Below are positions 10,769-23,344 of a DNA stretch of 64,000 bases, piece after piece; within the stretch, counting starts at the first letter, position 1, and each line of letters opens with the position of its first letter. Under the pieces are notes generated by a model. It saw only the letters and a program-made list of their open reading frames with translations, made no database searches and had not been told where the DNA came from. Made by a program: the position numbers and the translations under genes. The DNA comes from Akanthomyces muscarius (lineage: Eukaryota; Ascomycota; Sordariomycetes; Hypocreales; Cordycipitaceae), in contig NC_079241.1 of assembly GCF_028009165.1 (NCBI RefSeq), positions 1,488,001 to 1,552,000 on the forward strand. The letters are read 5' to 3'.

Positions 10769-11399
10769 ATGCTTCGTCTCGCCAACCTCACTGCTTTGCT
10801 TGCCGCGATTGCTCCCGCTCTCGCCATGTCTCCTCTCTGTAAGAAATAAATCGCCATCCCAAACCCAACTTCTCCTCAAAGGCTGACTTCTCATTCCTCT
10901 GTAGCCAATGCCCAGTACACCGAGACCATCGGTGCTCAGGAGATTGGCAGCACCGCCATCTATGGTAAGAGATACCTTTACCTACTCACAACGTCATCTG
11001 CTCACCAATGGCTCAGGCACCATGGTCTACTCCATGAACCACTGCTCCGTCATCCACAGCACCCAGTGCTACACCTCGCTCTCCACCGGCGGTCCTGCTC
11101 CTCCCAGTAGCACTAGCATCGGCTACTCCTCCTCCTACACGCCTCCCCTCCCGAGTTATGGTGAGCCAAGTGAGACCATCACCAGCGGCGGCTCGGTCCC
11201 CGTCCCGACCCATAGCACTGTGAGCAGCGGCGGCAGCGGCGAGAACCCGCCCCAGACCACGGGCACCCTAATCGTCCATGGTAGTGGCAGCTCCTCCACG
11301 ACCACGCACACACCCGATGTTCCTACTGGCGCTGCGGCCATGGGCGCCGCGGTCATGGGCAACGTCTTCGTTGCTGCCCTTGCTGCCCTTGCTGTCTAA
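10769..11399 (+). CDS. GPI-anchored Ser/Thr-rich cell-surface protein
   Basis: Three exons (10769-10838, 10905-10964, 11017-11399) with GTAAGA donors and TAG/CAG acceptors; the phases agree and give 170 residues. A signal peptide (MLRLANLTALLAAIAPALA) is followed by a short globular stretch with a pair of cysteines (NHCSVIHSTQCY). A long Ser/Thr/Pro/Gly region suited to O-glycosylation comes next, then a C-terminal hydrophobic tail (AAAMGAAVMGNVFVAALAAL) preceded by small residues, as for GPI attachment. Inferred: it is moved to the plasma membrane or covalently to the wall. No catalytic motif is seen, and the partner or adhesive role is unknown. Confidence 0.8.
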
Positions 11400-11862
11400 A
11401 AACAACACAAACATAATGTATGCTTGGCGTAACAGAATTTGTGTTTCTGCGACGACGGCCGAGAACACACTGGCAGGATGTAATGAGAGAGGGCTGGCGT
11501 CCGAGCTCCATAGCTGTGGCAGTTTTGCTCGCGCGGATAAGTACCTAAAAATGAGTTATGGTCTGGTTATACATGGATGGATGTGCCTAGAAAGAGCAGA
11601 AAAGTAGAGAACCCATCAATTGAATCGAAAATTAGCATTATCACTTGATCATGGGCGATATATTTCTTCGCATTGACGTTAAAGAATTGATTGGTATCTA
11701 GATGCTATTATACAGCGAGCAGCATTCCTACCCCAAAATTCGGAACAAGCAAAAGACCTTACTTGCTGCTACCAGTTCAACACGCCCAAAATACATTATG
11801 CAAAGAAGGCACGGCTCGCGGCCCTCTGCTCTGTCTCTCATCACCCCTCAACCCCCCCTTCT
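11400..11862. other. intergenic, convergent gene ends
   Basis: Space between the 3' ends of the GPI protein gene (+) and VPS41 (-). No coding features are supported. Confidence 0.6.
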
Positions 11863-14800
11863 TCACTTGGCCGGTGGACAAACTGGACAGCCTCCACGCA
11901 GCTTGTCGCGCAGTAACCTCGCCTTCATGACCTTCATGCCCACCAGGTAGCGGTTGCTCTCCTGGCTTTCGCCGCCGCCAATGTCAATGTCCACCTTGGC
12001 ACCGCGATGGAGCATCTCCATCAGGTGGCTCACGTGGTAGACGTGGCCGCACGCGTAGCCCACCAAGGTCTCCATCTCGTACTCTGTGAATGCCTCGCCG
12101 CAGCCCACGCAATGGCCAGGTTTAGGCGTTGTCCTGCTTCGTGGCTTGTCCTCCTTGCCAGCCTCTGTCGACTTGTCCTGGCCATCGCGCGCCCTGGGCG
12201 TTGCGGGCGGCGGCGGCGGCGGCTCAAATTTGACACCACGGCGCTGCCCTACGCGCAGCTCCCTCTGCTTGAGCCCGACCTCGCTGCGCATGACGGTCGC
12301 GGCGCCCGAGCTGATGCTGTGCTGGAGCTCGTGCTCCTTCATCATGTGCGTGAGGCCGTCGCGCAGCCCCTCGATCTCGAGGCCCTCGGGGATGCGACGC
12401 ACGAGCGTGATGGGGTTGATGGCGGTGCCGACCTGCTCGAGGAGGGCGCGGATGAAGCGCGGCTTGTCCATGCTGTAGTCGAGCAGGTCGCTCCACAGGT
12501 CCGGGTCGTCTTGCTCCTTGACGAATTCAATCGCCTTTTCGACGTTGCGCAGCCGGTCGATGATGAGGTAGAGCGCGCGCTTCATCTGACCAGTCTTCGA
12601 ATACAGGTAGACGAGCTCGTCATAGTATTTATGCGACTCGCACTCTTCGACGGCCTTGAAAAAAAAAGGTTAGTTCTGTTCTGCTGCGGCTTGGGAATTG
12701 GGTTGGATTGCTCACCTTGTCAAATGTGTACGCTGTTGAGGTTTTCAAAAAGTCCATCAAGAGGTTTCTTTCAAAGTTGGCGAAAAGCGTGACAACAAGA
12801 TCGGCAAAGTCGTCCACCAACGCTCGACTTTCCAGGACCAAGTGGTCGCGATTCTCCCCCGCATGCTCCTTTACACCGTCTCCGTGCCATAGACCACGGA
12901 GATAGAAAAACAAGTATAGAGGTTGCTCCTTTGCTCGAAGTTGCCCTACAACTTGCCTGGGACCAACTAATCCATGCTGCGCCTCGTCAACGAGCAGCGT
13001 AATCGCATCCGAGGTCGCATTGGCCAGGTCCTTTTTCGTCATTCGGTCGGCACCGCCAGCAGGTACGCGTAGGCTGATGAAGCCCGGAATATCGTCAGCC
13101 ACCGCCTCGGCGAGATGGTTGTCTCTGATGAGACGGAACACAGAATCTGCGTCTTGAAGCTTGATGTAGCACTTGAGAGCCTCGCGCTGGCGCCCTCCAG
13201 CTTCATACAGCCTGGCAAGACCTCGATTGACAATGCGCCAATCTCTACCTTTTTCGCCACCGTCGATGCTGTCCTCGCGTACATCTCGGAACTTGAGTTG
13301 GTTCTCGAGTGCGGTCGTGACTGTCTTGATGTCAAACAGCTCCGGAGACCACAAGTCGAGTAGATCTCGGAATCGAGGCTTGTCGTTGTGAATATAATGG
13401 CCAAGGACAACTTCGTACACCGTTGTTGGTATCGGTGGGTGCATCGGAGCAGAAGGGATATAGTCTGTAATCTCGTCAAACTTCTTTGCCCCGGCAAAGG
13501 TCCACACCCATTTCTCCCAGCGATCAGGGGAATGCAAGACCCTGCCACAGACTTCCGCTGCCACAGCCCACTGTCCGTCATCGATCAGCTCTTTGATCCA
13601 CAGCTCGCCTATCCGTTGCTTTTCCCTTTCCACTGCACTTTGAGCGCCTCTGCTGATGGAGTCCGCAACGGATTCGTCTTCGAACAAGTCAGCAATGCCT
13701 GGAGCAGCAGATGCTGGCACGTAATCGCTTGATTTGTCTGCTAGTATGTCTGGATTTTCATCCAGAAGTTCCCATGCTCTGCTGTAATACTCATGCTCCA
13801 ACAACCAGGCCAGGTGGTCACCCAGGTCTCTCTTAGTTGCCAGTATGCAGTCATAAGGGCTGTGCACAAAGATTTTGGCGCCAGGTTTGCTCAAGCTGGG
13901 ATGCACGGGGAGCGGCCCTGACCTAGCTTGACCTCGGATTGTACCACTGGTACTGGCTGTTCTAGAGCCGGGGGCAAAATCGTCTCCGCTGTCTTTGCTT
14001 CGAATACTGGCCCCTGAGCTGAAAAGAGCTCTCGGGTTAATAGCGGCATTCCACATCTCACTCCCAAGTCCAGCAATAGTCTCCAATGCTCCCTTGGATG
14101 CTACCGCGCTCGCTGCGCTGCGAGCGGGCAAGACGCCGAGGTGATAATCAGCAGAGAAGAGACGCTCATAGCGACTCACCACAAGCTCCTCTTTATCAAC
14201 CTCGGCTTGCGATACCAGATCGATGAGGCGGAGCTCCGGTGGCAAGTTATTTTGACGCTTCCTAACGCCACCTGAAGGCTCACTCTTGGCAGAACCTGTG
14301 GAACCTTGATGGCGATGGCGCTGAGCGCCGCTGCTTTGCTCATCCTCGCCATCCTCCGGCGGGGAGAATGCGAGAACAAGAAGGAGATTCGATGTGTAAA
14401 GAGATATTCCCGAAATAATACAGTCAATGCGCAGACTGGGTGTATTAGTCAACGTGTAGTGTAAAGATTGGAGGAATGCTCACATTTTGGCGATTTCAGC
14501 GCGGCCAACTGCCTTGTTTCCACTGTTCTTGGCAGGTGAGCCGTCGGGGTGAACATGAATAATCCATATCATGGCCCCCCAGCCAACAAGTAGACGCTCC
14601 ATCGCAGGCTTTTGTGGACTGATGTGAGATTGACCTTTGAGTCTACTCGCAGCTGCCGATGCAGACACACTGCCTTGCTTGGAATCGACGGCTTCGTCAC
14701 TTTCGATTGCCTTTTCATCGATCCATTCCGCACGCCCTTTCCACACACTAGCCATAGTATCCCATTCCTCCGTTTGTGGCCTATCTATGTGCCCGACACG

Positions 14801-16066
14801 TTTCCAAGCGTCGTCACTGTCTGCATTTTCATGCTGCGATTTGGAGCGCATGATTTTGATACCTTGCTCATTGAGCCAGGCGACGTACTTTCCTGACAGA
14901 GACCATTTCACGGTATTTATCGTGCCTTCTCCGGAGTGCAGCACTGTGTCTTTGCCCGTGTTGGACCCCAGACCCATGCTTCCGAGCCAGCCGGATGCAG
15001 TTGCGGCCGCTGTTCCAATCGTCGTCGAAGTGCTGCGCCCTGGGCCACCCCCTGAGGTGAGGATGAGCTGGCCAGCCAGACCACCAGATATATAAGAACG
15101 ATCTGATTTGAACTCTGGTGACAAGGCTACGCTCTGAACGGGTCGACCGAAGCTTCGTAGTTGAACATCTTTCATATCGATCAAAGATTGTACGCAGACA
15201 TTTCCATCCATGGAGGAGGTTGCTATATGTATGTCGTTGGATGGAGTCTTCGGTATCTGCACAGGCTCTCGAGATCGCTTCGAGGCCGCGGCAGGCGAAG
15301 CGTCTTGAGATCTTGGCTGGCTGGATAGGTTCGTAGGCGGAACGGGGGCCGGCGCCTGGGCTGACGGCAGCGGCGGAGGATATGGGGAGATCGATATAGA
15401 GGTAACGGACGCAGAGTGGGCATGATATACTCGAAGCGGTTGAAAATTGGGAAGTTGAAGAACGTGCTGAGCTCGTTAGCTGATTGCCGGGTGAACATTT
15501 CGGAAGGTCTGGCTTACAATATTGCCATTATGTGTACCGATAATCTGAAAAACGTTAGTTTAGATGCATAATGCATTTGGGTGGAAGCTGACCATCTTAT
15601 CGCCTGCGACAAGAAATGCACTGGTTGCGTCACCGTTGCGGTACACAGAGTTCAAGTGTGGTGTAAGCCTCGAGATTTTGAGCGACGGCTCTTCGTCTTC
15701 GTCTTCTTCTTCGTCATCCTCGTCCCCATCATCCACGTCTTCGTCTTCGTCTTCGCCTTCGTCGTCCTCTTCACCGTTGTCCTCTTCTTCGTTTTCCTCC
15801 GCGGTGGCGTCTCGCTGCTGCTCGCCAGACTCTTCTCGCACGGCGTTATCTTCGGTGGCTGGGTCGTTGCTGGGCTTTCCGGTTACCCCAGTCTCAGCGT
15901 TACTGTCGCCAGCATCGTATTGTTTGCTTCGCGGAGTATCTGAGGCTGCCGGAGCACCATTGTCTTTCGCACCTGGCGTCAGATCCGGGTCGTGATCGGC
16001 TTGTTGAGGAGTTGCGACATGGTCCGGCTTGGCGTCGCTACCAAGCTCTTTAGCTTGGTCTGTCAT
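11863..16066 (-). CDS. VPS41: HOPS complex subunit Vps41
   Basis: Five exons on the minus strand: 16066-15593, 15544-15518 (27 bases), 15466-14484, 14435-12716 and 12654-11863, giving about 1331 residues. All junction phases agree; the last acceptor is AAG, not CAG. The protein starts with an unusually acidic tail (runs of Asp/Glu, about residues 80-130). SLKISRLTPHLNSVY then opens the N-terminal beta-propeller, and a long clathrin-heavy-chain-like helical repeat region follows. A C-terminal RING-H2 ends the protein (CVGCGEAF, CGHVYHVSHL, CPVC). Known: Vps41 is the Ypt7/Rab7-binding HOPS subunit that tethers vesicles and AP-3 carriers to the vacuole. Divergent from APC1 across 524 bases. Confidence 0.93.
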
Positions 16067-16590
16067 TTTGTTGTTGTACTGAAATCATAGCTGGGGCTCA
16101 GAAGAGGGAGAAAAGAGGCAGCCGTGCAGCTGGCGAAATGGGGTTGAGGGATTGAAAGCTGTTGGGAAGCTTAATTAGACGAGGTACCTGAAAGCGACTA
16201 ATCGACGTCACGAGCTTCCAATGGCGCGGAGCCGAGTCCAAGGTCGCGCCACAGTGAGCCAAATGAGCCACAGCGCCGCCAAGCCACTATGACCTCCCCG
16301 CCCGCCCGCCAAACAGCCCACCAGCCCACTGTAGCTGCCACGCCTACCACTGTAAGGCAGTACCTGTTAAGAGCTGTACTTCACCACAAATCGCGTCTTC
16401 CACGCGGCTTCCGTTGCTCGCCTACCTAGACAACCAGAGTATACAAACACGAAGCTTCACAAGCGCCCACTTCGCAGACGCGAATGCACCAGTAATGCCG
16501 ACCCCACGATAGCAGGAAAACTTCGGCGACACGATCCGAACGAGCAGAGCAGAAACCTGAAGCTTGCTTAGCCCATGGCGACTTCGCGAC
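16067..16590. promoter_or_regulatory. divergent promoter region VPS41/APC1
   Basis: 524 bases separate the two start codons, so both promoters must lie here. No TATA box is evident, consistent with two constitutively expressed genes. Confidence 0.55.
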
Positions 16591-19500
16591 ATGGCTTCTG
16601 TCAAGTCTCTTGGGCTTCACCTGCCTTCAGGCCTGCACTACGCCATCGACGAGCAGTTGTTGCCGCCAAATCCGCCAGCCAGCTCGTATAAATGGGACAT
16701 TATTTCTGCAAGAGGCAAAAGTACAGACGTGAGCGAGGATGAGCTGCTCATTACCAAAGACGCTGTTGTGTGGTGTCGCGGGGGCATCCTCCGCAAAATA
16801 TTCAAATTCGACATTGAAAAGGAGCCCGTCACGAAAGCTCTTCTCGCATACTTCCCTGCCTCTGACGACGACAATGCAGCCACAAAGGCGCATTCACAAG
16901 ACCCGGCATCGAGTGCGGCGAACCGGCAAAGACCTCGCATGGAAAAAGCCCTGGTCGTCTTCTTAAGTACTCAGGCGCACATATACTTCTTGTCCGGGGC
17001 CAGCCATGTCGTCCATATGCCCTTTGAGGTCGAGACGGCCTTTGCTGGACCATCGGGCGTTTTAATTCAAAGAAAGCAAAAGACTGAAAACCTCGGCTCC
17101 TCTACTCTGAGGTTCCCCCGCGTCATCCCCAACTCGTTCTTGTCGTCTCAGTTGACAGAAGTGAATGGCTCGCAAGCGCAAGACTTCTCGGTACAGAGCC
17201 TTGGAAACCCAAAAGCCCTGAATCTGGGGCTGAGTGCTACTTTGGAAAGCATGTTCGATGGCCCCATGGGCCAAACCGAGTCGCACTGGCCGCGACTTGT
17301 CTCGCTATCAGACCCGTTGCTGGACATTGGCCTCGTTGTCACAGAGCCCGACTCCCAGAGTGGAAAAGCACCTACCGCTGGTGCTCGGAATGAGGCATTC
17401 CTCGATCCGGCCGAAGAGCTTCTCTATATTGAGCAGGTCGAACTGAGCGGGAGAGCTTTTGAACAAGTCGATGAGACTTTTACTATCGCAGTCACCCTCA
17501 ACCGTGCGACCAATTGTTATAATGTTTGGCGTCTCAAGTATCTTGAGCATCAGGACCCTTTTATAAAACAGCGCAAGTCAAAGCCCACAGCTGCAGGCCT
17601 TGCTGCTCGCCGACGGAGCTCTATGGCACCCTCATTCGCAGAACCCAACACGCCAGCAAAACCCAGCGCAAGAGATAGCTTTGGCGCGCCGCTACCAGGC
17701 AAACGCCAACGCAAAAGCGAAAAGATTGAGAAACCAGTGGATCTTGTATCGTCTCTCGAACAACAAGATAAAAATGGCTCGGCCATTACGCGGCGGAGTT
17801 CACGGCGTCTCAGCTCTATGCTTGCCCGTGCAGACTTGTCAGCATCTCAAGAACGATCCGTCTTCTCAGAACAGCCGTCAGCTGTTGGTATCAAACCTGC
17901 AAGGAAGCAAGACTCCCGCGCAGCTCCGCAAAACCGCTCCAGCTCCAGTTTCAGCAATCAGATCCGCCCGAGCCTCAGCAGCCTTTTGGAGGCACCGCTT
18001 GATATGGGGCTCAATGAAGGATTCCTCAACATGGGCTTAGATGATCATGAGCTCGAAGGTCTTCAGCATGACGTCCGGTTCACCAAAATATTCGATATTC
18101 CGTCCGCAAAATCCAATGTGCATTACACAGTGCCAGCAGCTGATGCTCCACAGCATACCAAAGTCTTCATACTGGCTGCCCCAGCATATGCTCACGATGG
18201 CTTTGACCGGAACCAGTTGCTCATTGGAATTCAAGATGTCGATGAAAAGCGCCTGGATATTATAACCATACAAGTTATTCTGCACCCAACCAGCAAAACA
18301 GTCCCAAGATCCTCATTCAGTGGTTCTACCCCCACTGGCCTGTCTATTGCTACTGGCGAAATTCGAAGGGCTCAAAATGTAGTTGACTCCTGTAAATTGG
18401 TCGATGGTGAGCAGTCTGTCATTCTGATCTTGTCGGAAGCTATGGATGGTCAGCTCGAACTTTCGACCCAGGCTCCCTGGAGTGACCGAACCAGAATTTC
18501 ACCCAATCTCGTCTTTGTTGACGATACTAGACACCTGCAATACCGGGGCCGAGTCGTTGACCGTGATGTCAAACATCGAAAGTCCGAAGTCTTCGACCTG
18601 ACAAATGGTAGCATCGTCGGATTGCGCCATCCTAGGCAACACGGCGTTGTTGACGCTGTGGATGTCAGCGGTCGACTTCATCAACTCAAGATACAGCTCG
18701 AGCCTACCTGCCCGCTGGTGCGCCATGTCCTCAGCGTCTGCCGAAACATTCTACAAGATGCTCTTGGAGAGCGGCTCCACGGCGGCTGGCTTCATATTAT
18801 CCAATGGTTGAGAGATCAAGATGAGCCCGTCGCTCACATTGAATGGTCTGCTGCCACTATCTTGATCTTCTCGCTAGTATTGAACCTGGGCCGGATTGAA
18901 GGCAAGCCCATCCAGACAACTCGTTTGCCGGTTCGGAAACGCCGACCCGCATCTGGTTCATTTGGATCAATTCGCGAATCCGATGATTGGAAGGCCCTCG
19001 AAATTGGCGAAACAGCAAGCTCACTCGGATGTCCCGTGTGGATGATGAATAGAGGCTGGCAGTGGGCACTTGACTCTACTGCAGAGAACTGGAGCACAAG
19101 TACGGACCAGTTTCTGAGTCCTAGATATACGGCTAGGCACATTGCGCTTGCGCGTGAGTATATGGCGTCACCTTTAGGAAACATTGCGTTTGGACCATCT
19201 GGATACATGCCTACTTCACTTCACCGTGAAGAGGCGGGCCGAAGAAAAGCAGCATCTGACGTTTTCTTGGCACTGCACCTTCTTCTCGAAGAAAGTCGAC
19301 TAGATATTATGACTGCAGAGTATGTTTCACCTGGGCGAGCAGACTTGCGTGTTGTGTTATGTCAAATCTCTCGCTGGCTGAAATGGTACGGGTTTTCCGC
19401 CATTTACGAGTTGGGTATCCAGGAAGCCGTGGACGAAAAGTTCGACTCTGAGCTAAACTTGACGCCACCCATTCCTGAACCGACCGTCAAACCCGATATT

Positions 19501-22500
19501 CTCGAATGGGTCCAAAACAGGCTTGTTACGCAGGAAGGAAACTATCCAAGCCCTGCCGACATCTATTCCCAAAATGCCAACAAGTCTAGGCAGGGAAGTG
19601 AGGATGACGGCAGATGGGATGCCATATTACCTCGCACGATGATGCTTAGAAGATTCTTTAAAGCATTGGGAACCAACCCATCAGCTGCGGAAATGGTTGA
19701 AGCCATGCAAACACAAGGCCTAAATAGCGCTGTTCTTGAGAGTCTCCCCGAAGCTATCCTAGTCCCGCTACAAGACGCCATATCGCTATGCCAGCCACAT
19801 CCACCCAAAAGCTGGCCCGACGACTTGCTGAAGCTGATAAAGAGGAGCGATATGAGCAGCCTGTTGTCGTCAAAGAAGGCTACGGCACGAACACCTCCGA
19901 GCCTCTTGGTATGGTCCCGAAGTAGCCCGATGACGCTGAGACACAACTAACGGACTGAGCAGACTCCAACCCATACCGCATCCTGGGACTATAGACTACT
20001 TTCTCACAGCGTCGAAGACGACGAAACGCCCGGATACGACGAAGGCAACGGAATAGAGAGACAAGCAGTAATCCGGGCATTGTTCAAGGAAGATAGACGT
20101 CTAAACGAGGCCCAGGACCTGCTGTCAACTCACAAGTCTCGACACGTTCGGCTTAACCCAGACCCAAATTGGCCAGAAAGTGAGTACCTGGAGAAGCAGA
20201 AGGAGCTCGTCTCTAGAATCGCGACTGGTACGCTTGCTATCCCGGCAGGACGAGGATTACTGTATTACAGCCTCCGCTTTCCGCTGATAACGCAAAAGCT
20301 TCATATTGGAGGGTTTAATCTCAACTGTATTGTCAGGCCAGCCAATGTTACGGTTGGCGTTGACAAGTCTCTTTTCACAGAGGAGAAAGTTTGTTGGGGC
20401 TTCTTTCACCAGGGAGTTGCCGCTGGCTTGGCTATATCCCCGGATGCCAAGGGTATTGATACATCATGGATTCTCTATAACAAGCCCGGACAAGAGTTGA
20501 GCAACCGACATGCTGGCTTCTTGCTCGCACTTGGACTCAACGGCCACCTCAAGGATGTTGCCAAATGGGTTGCCTTCAAATATCTGACGCCCAAGCACAC
20601 TATGACTTCTATCGGGCTGCTCTTAGGCCTTGCTGCATCATATATTGGGACAATGGATTCGCTGATTACTCGGCTGTTGTCGGTACATGCTACGCGCATG
20701 CTGCCACGTGGTGCTGCTGAGCTCAATTTGTCTCCTCTCACCCAGACGACCGGCATCATGGGCATCGGCTTAGTATACTGCAACAGCCAGCATCGCCGGA
20801 TGAGCGAGATTATGCTTTCAGAAATTGAACATGCAGAGGATGAGGAAGAAGACGAGCCGCTGCGAAGCGAATGCTACCGCCTTGCAGCTGGCTATGCACT
20901 GGGATTCATTAACCTTGGTAAAGGTAACGACTTGAAAGGGCTGCATGACATGAAGCTCACCGAAAAGCTCATCACGCATGCCACCTCGACAAAGATAGTT
21001 GAAATTGTCCATGTGCTTGACCGTGCAGCTGCAGGTGCTGTCATTGCCCTTGCTCTAATCTTCATGAAGACGGAAGACCAAATCGTTGCCCGCAAAATTG
21101 ACGTGCCAAGCTCTGTTCTTCAATTTGACTACGTCAGGCCCGACATTCTACTGTTGAGAACCGTTGCGAAGAACTTGATTCTCTGGTCCAAGATTGAGCC
21201 AACATTTGCCTGGATCCAGCGCAGCCTCCCGGTACCATATCGAGCCAGGCACAGACTCCATGGCACCACAAAGCTGCGGTCGACGGACCTGCCGTTCTTC
21301 AGCATCACCGCAGGAATCTGCTTCTCAATCGCTCTGCGGTACTCTGGCAGTGCCTCTACTCGAGTTCGCGATCTTCTGCTGCATTATCTTGACGAGTTTA
21401 TACGCATCTCCTCGATCCCTGGCACACCTAGAGAACATCCAGATGCCGCGCCGCTATATGACGAAGAACTTGCTAGAGCCAATGCACGCATGTGCCAAGA
21501 CGTCTTGGCTGTGTCGTGCGCCATCGTCATGGCTGGAACAGGCGACATCCCTGTGCTACGCAGGCTCCGTGCCCTCCACGGCCGAACTGACCCAGAAACG
21601 CCATATGGTTCCCACCTTGCGGCGCATCTTGCCATAGGGGCCCTATTCTTGGGCTGTGGCACCGTCACATTTGGTACGAGCAACATGGCCATTGCTGCGC
21701 TTCTGGTCGCTTTCTATCCCATCTTTCCGACCAATGTCATGGATAATAGGTCTCATCTACAGGCATTCCGTCACTTTTGGGTTCTGGCAACCGAGCAACG
21801 CTGTCTCGTGGCAAAGGATATCATGACTGGCCAGCCAGTGTCTGTCCCCGTGCAAATCAAGATGCGCCTGGATGTTTCCACTGACGCGGTCCTGCATCGC
21901 TCCACACCGTGTCTGCTGCCGCCGCTGGACCAGATATCCAGCCTTTCCACCAACTGTGGACCGCAGTTTTGGGACATTGAGCTTGACTTTTCCGACAAGA
22001 AGCTGCGCGAGGCCTTTGCCAAGACGCAGAGCCTGCATCTTCGCCGGCGGCCTCCGCGCGAAGGCACCTTTCCCTCGACGCTGCGTGCCTTGGGCAAAGA
22101 CGGCGACGGCAAGAACCCGTTGGAGTGGATGTTTGGCCTCGGTGGGTTAAAGGGCATCAGCTACGCGGAAAAGGCGGCGCTGCTTGAGAGCGGCGAGGAG
22201 GACCCCGAGATTGGCGCCGCCGTGGACGCGCGCATGGAGTTGGACAAGGGCATCAACGAGGGCGGCGACCTCGAGCGCCTGGAAGGGGCCCGGCTGCTTT
22301 TCGAATGGGGCTCTGCGCGCGACAGGCTGCGGCAGAGCAGCAAGAGCGTCGTCGCGGACCCGAGCACGTCGCACGATAGCCAGGAAACGATTACGATGCG
22401 GACGAGACAGCGTCGCGGGGATGATGCTGGCGCGAGCAAAAATGAGCGAGAAGAGGATGGCGATGAGGATGAGGATGCTGCAGTGTGGTGGATGAGAGAC

Positions 22501-22560
22501 AGCGATATTGAAGCGCTCAAAGGAAAAGTGTGGCTCGCAGCCAGAGAGGCCGAGCAGTAA
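16591..22560 (+). CDS. APC1: anaphase-promoting complex subunit 1 (Apc1/BimE)
   Basis: Two exons, 16591-19908 and 19963-22560, with a 54-base intron (GTATGG, branch AACTAAC, GAGCAG); about 1971 residues, normal for Apc1. The N-terminal part begins LGLHLPSGLHYAIDEQLLPP and contains the characteristic WCRGGILRKIF stretch, a beta-propeller region interrupted by a Ser/Arg-rich insert. The C-terminal half carries proteasome/cyclosome repeats (for example HAGFLLALGLNGHL, GLLLGLAASYIG, LAIGALFLGCGT). Known: Apc1 is the largest scaffold of the APC/C ubiquitin ligase, bridging the catalytic and TPR arms that drive mitotic exit; the Aspergillus homologue is BimE. The ATG at 16591 is chosen because the frame upstream lacks another ATG. 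The extreme C-terminus is acidic. Confidence 0.95.
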
Positions 22561-23344
22561 CAAAACTTGCACTGCATTGCTATATAGATGATACGGCCTG
22601 CATTGGGGTGTAATTGGTGAAATTTGAAATGAGTTTATGATTATGAGAAAGTCTTTTATGTATAGACTTGACTTTCAAAGGTTACTTGTACTCTGTACAT
22701 ACATTACATATATATATATGAATCACGCGCATCGGTTAGACATAACAAGTGCCTGTATCAAACTTTTTTTTGGTGTATATATCTCGTGCTAAACTGGGAG
22801 ACGGAAAGTCGCGCGTGAATGGATAAATAAAAACAAAATCCCCAGTTTAGTGAAACCTCCTCTCTAGGCTCCCATATCTAGTTCAGCTCGCTGTAAAAGA
22901 TTTCCTGTATTCTCCTCTCCTCTTCTTCTTTTTTTCCCAAATAAACGCCATGCAATGCAAAACCGCATCACCATGGGGAAAAAATGACATGATAGAATAA
23001 ACATGGGCAGCGGAGACAAAAAAAGAGACCAGGACAAATTATGTGGCCGAGGGATCAGAAGCTTTCTCCTCTTTCCCTGCGTGACTGGAATTTGTACACT
23101 GGCCACCTTGAACAACCGTCTGCTGAGACGGATGGTTTGACCTGCTGCTTGTATTTGCGGTAATGCCCAGCCTTTTCGTTCTCTTCTCGCCCCATTCAAA
23201 GGCCTCATGGAACGAAAGAGCGTCTTCTTTTTGTGCGAAACAAAAAGAATTTCGTTTGTAGAATCAAGTCATGCCGTGACATTCATTACTTCCTTTTAAA
23301 AAAAAAAAGTCAACCACGAAATCAAAAGAATAATTTGTCTTTGT
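22561..23344. other. intergenic, convergent gene ends
   Basis: AT-rich 784 bases between APC1 (+) and eIF3e (-), with poly-T/poly-A stretches typical of 3' ends. A 114-codon minus-strand frame (22864-23208) has no supporting features. Confidence 0.6.
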
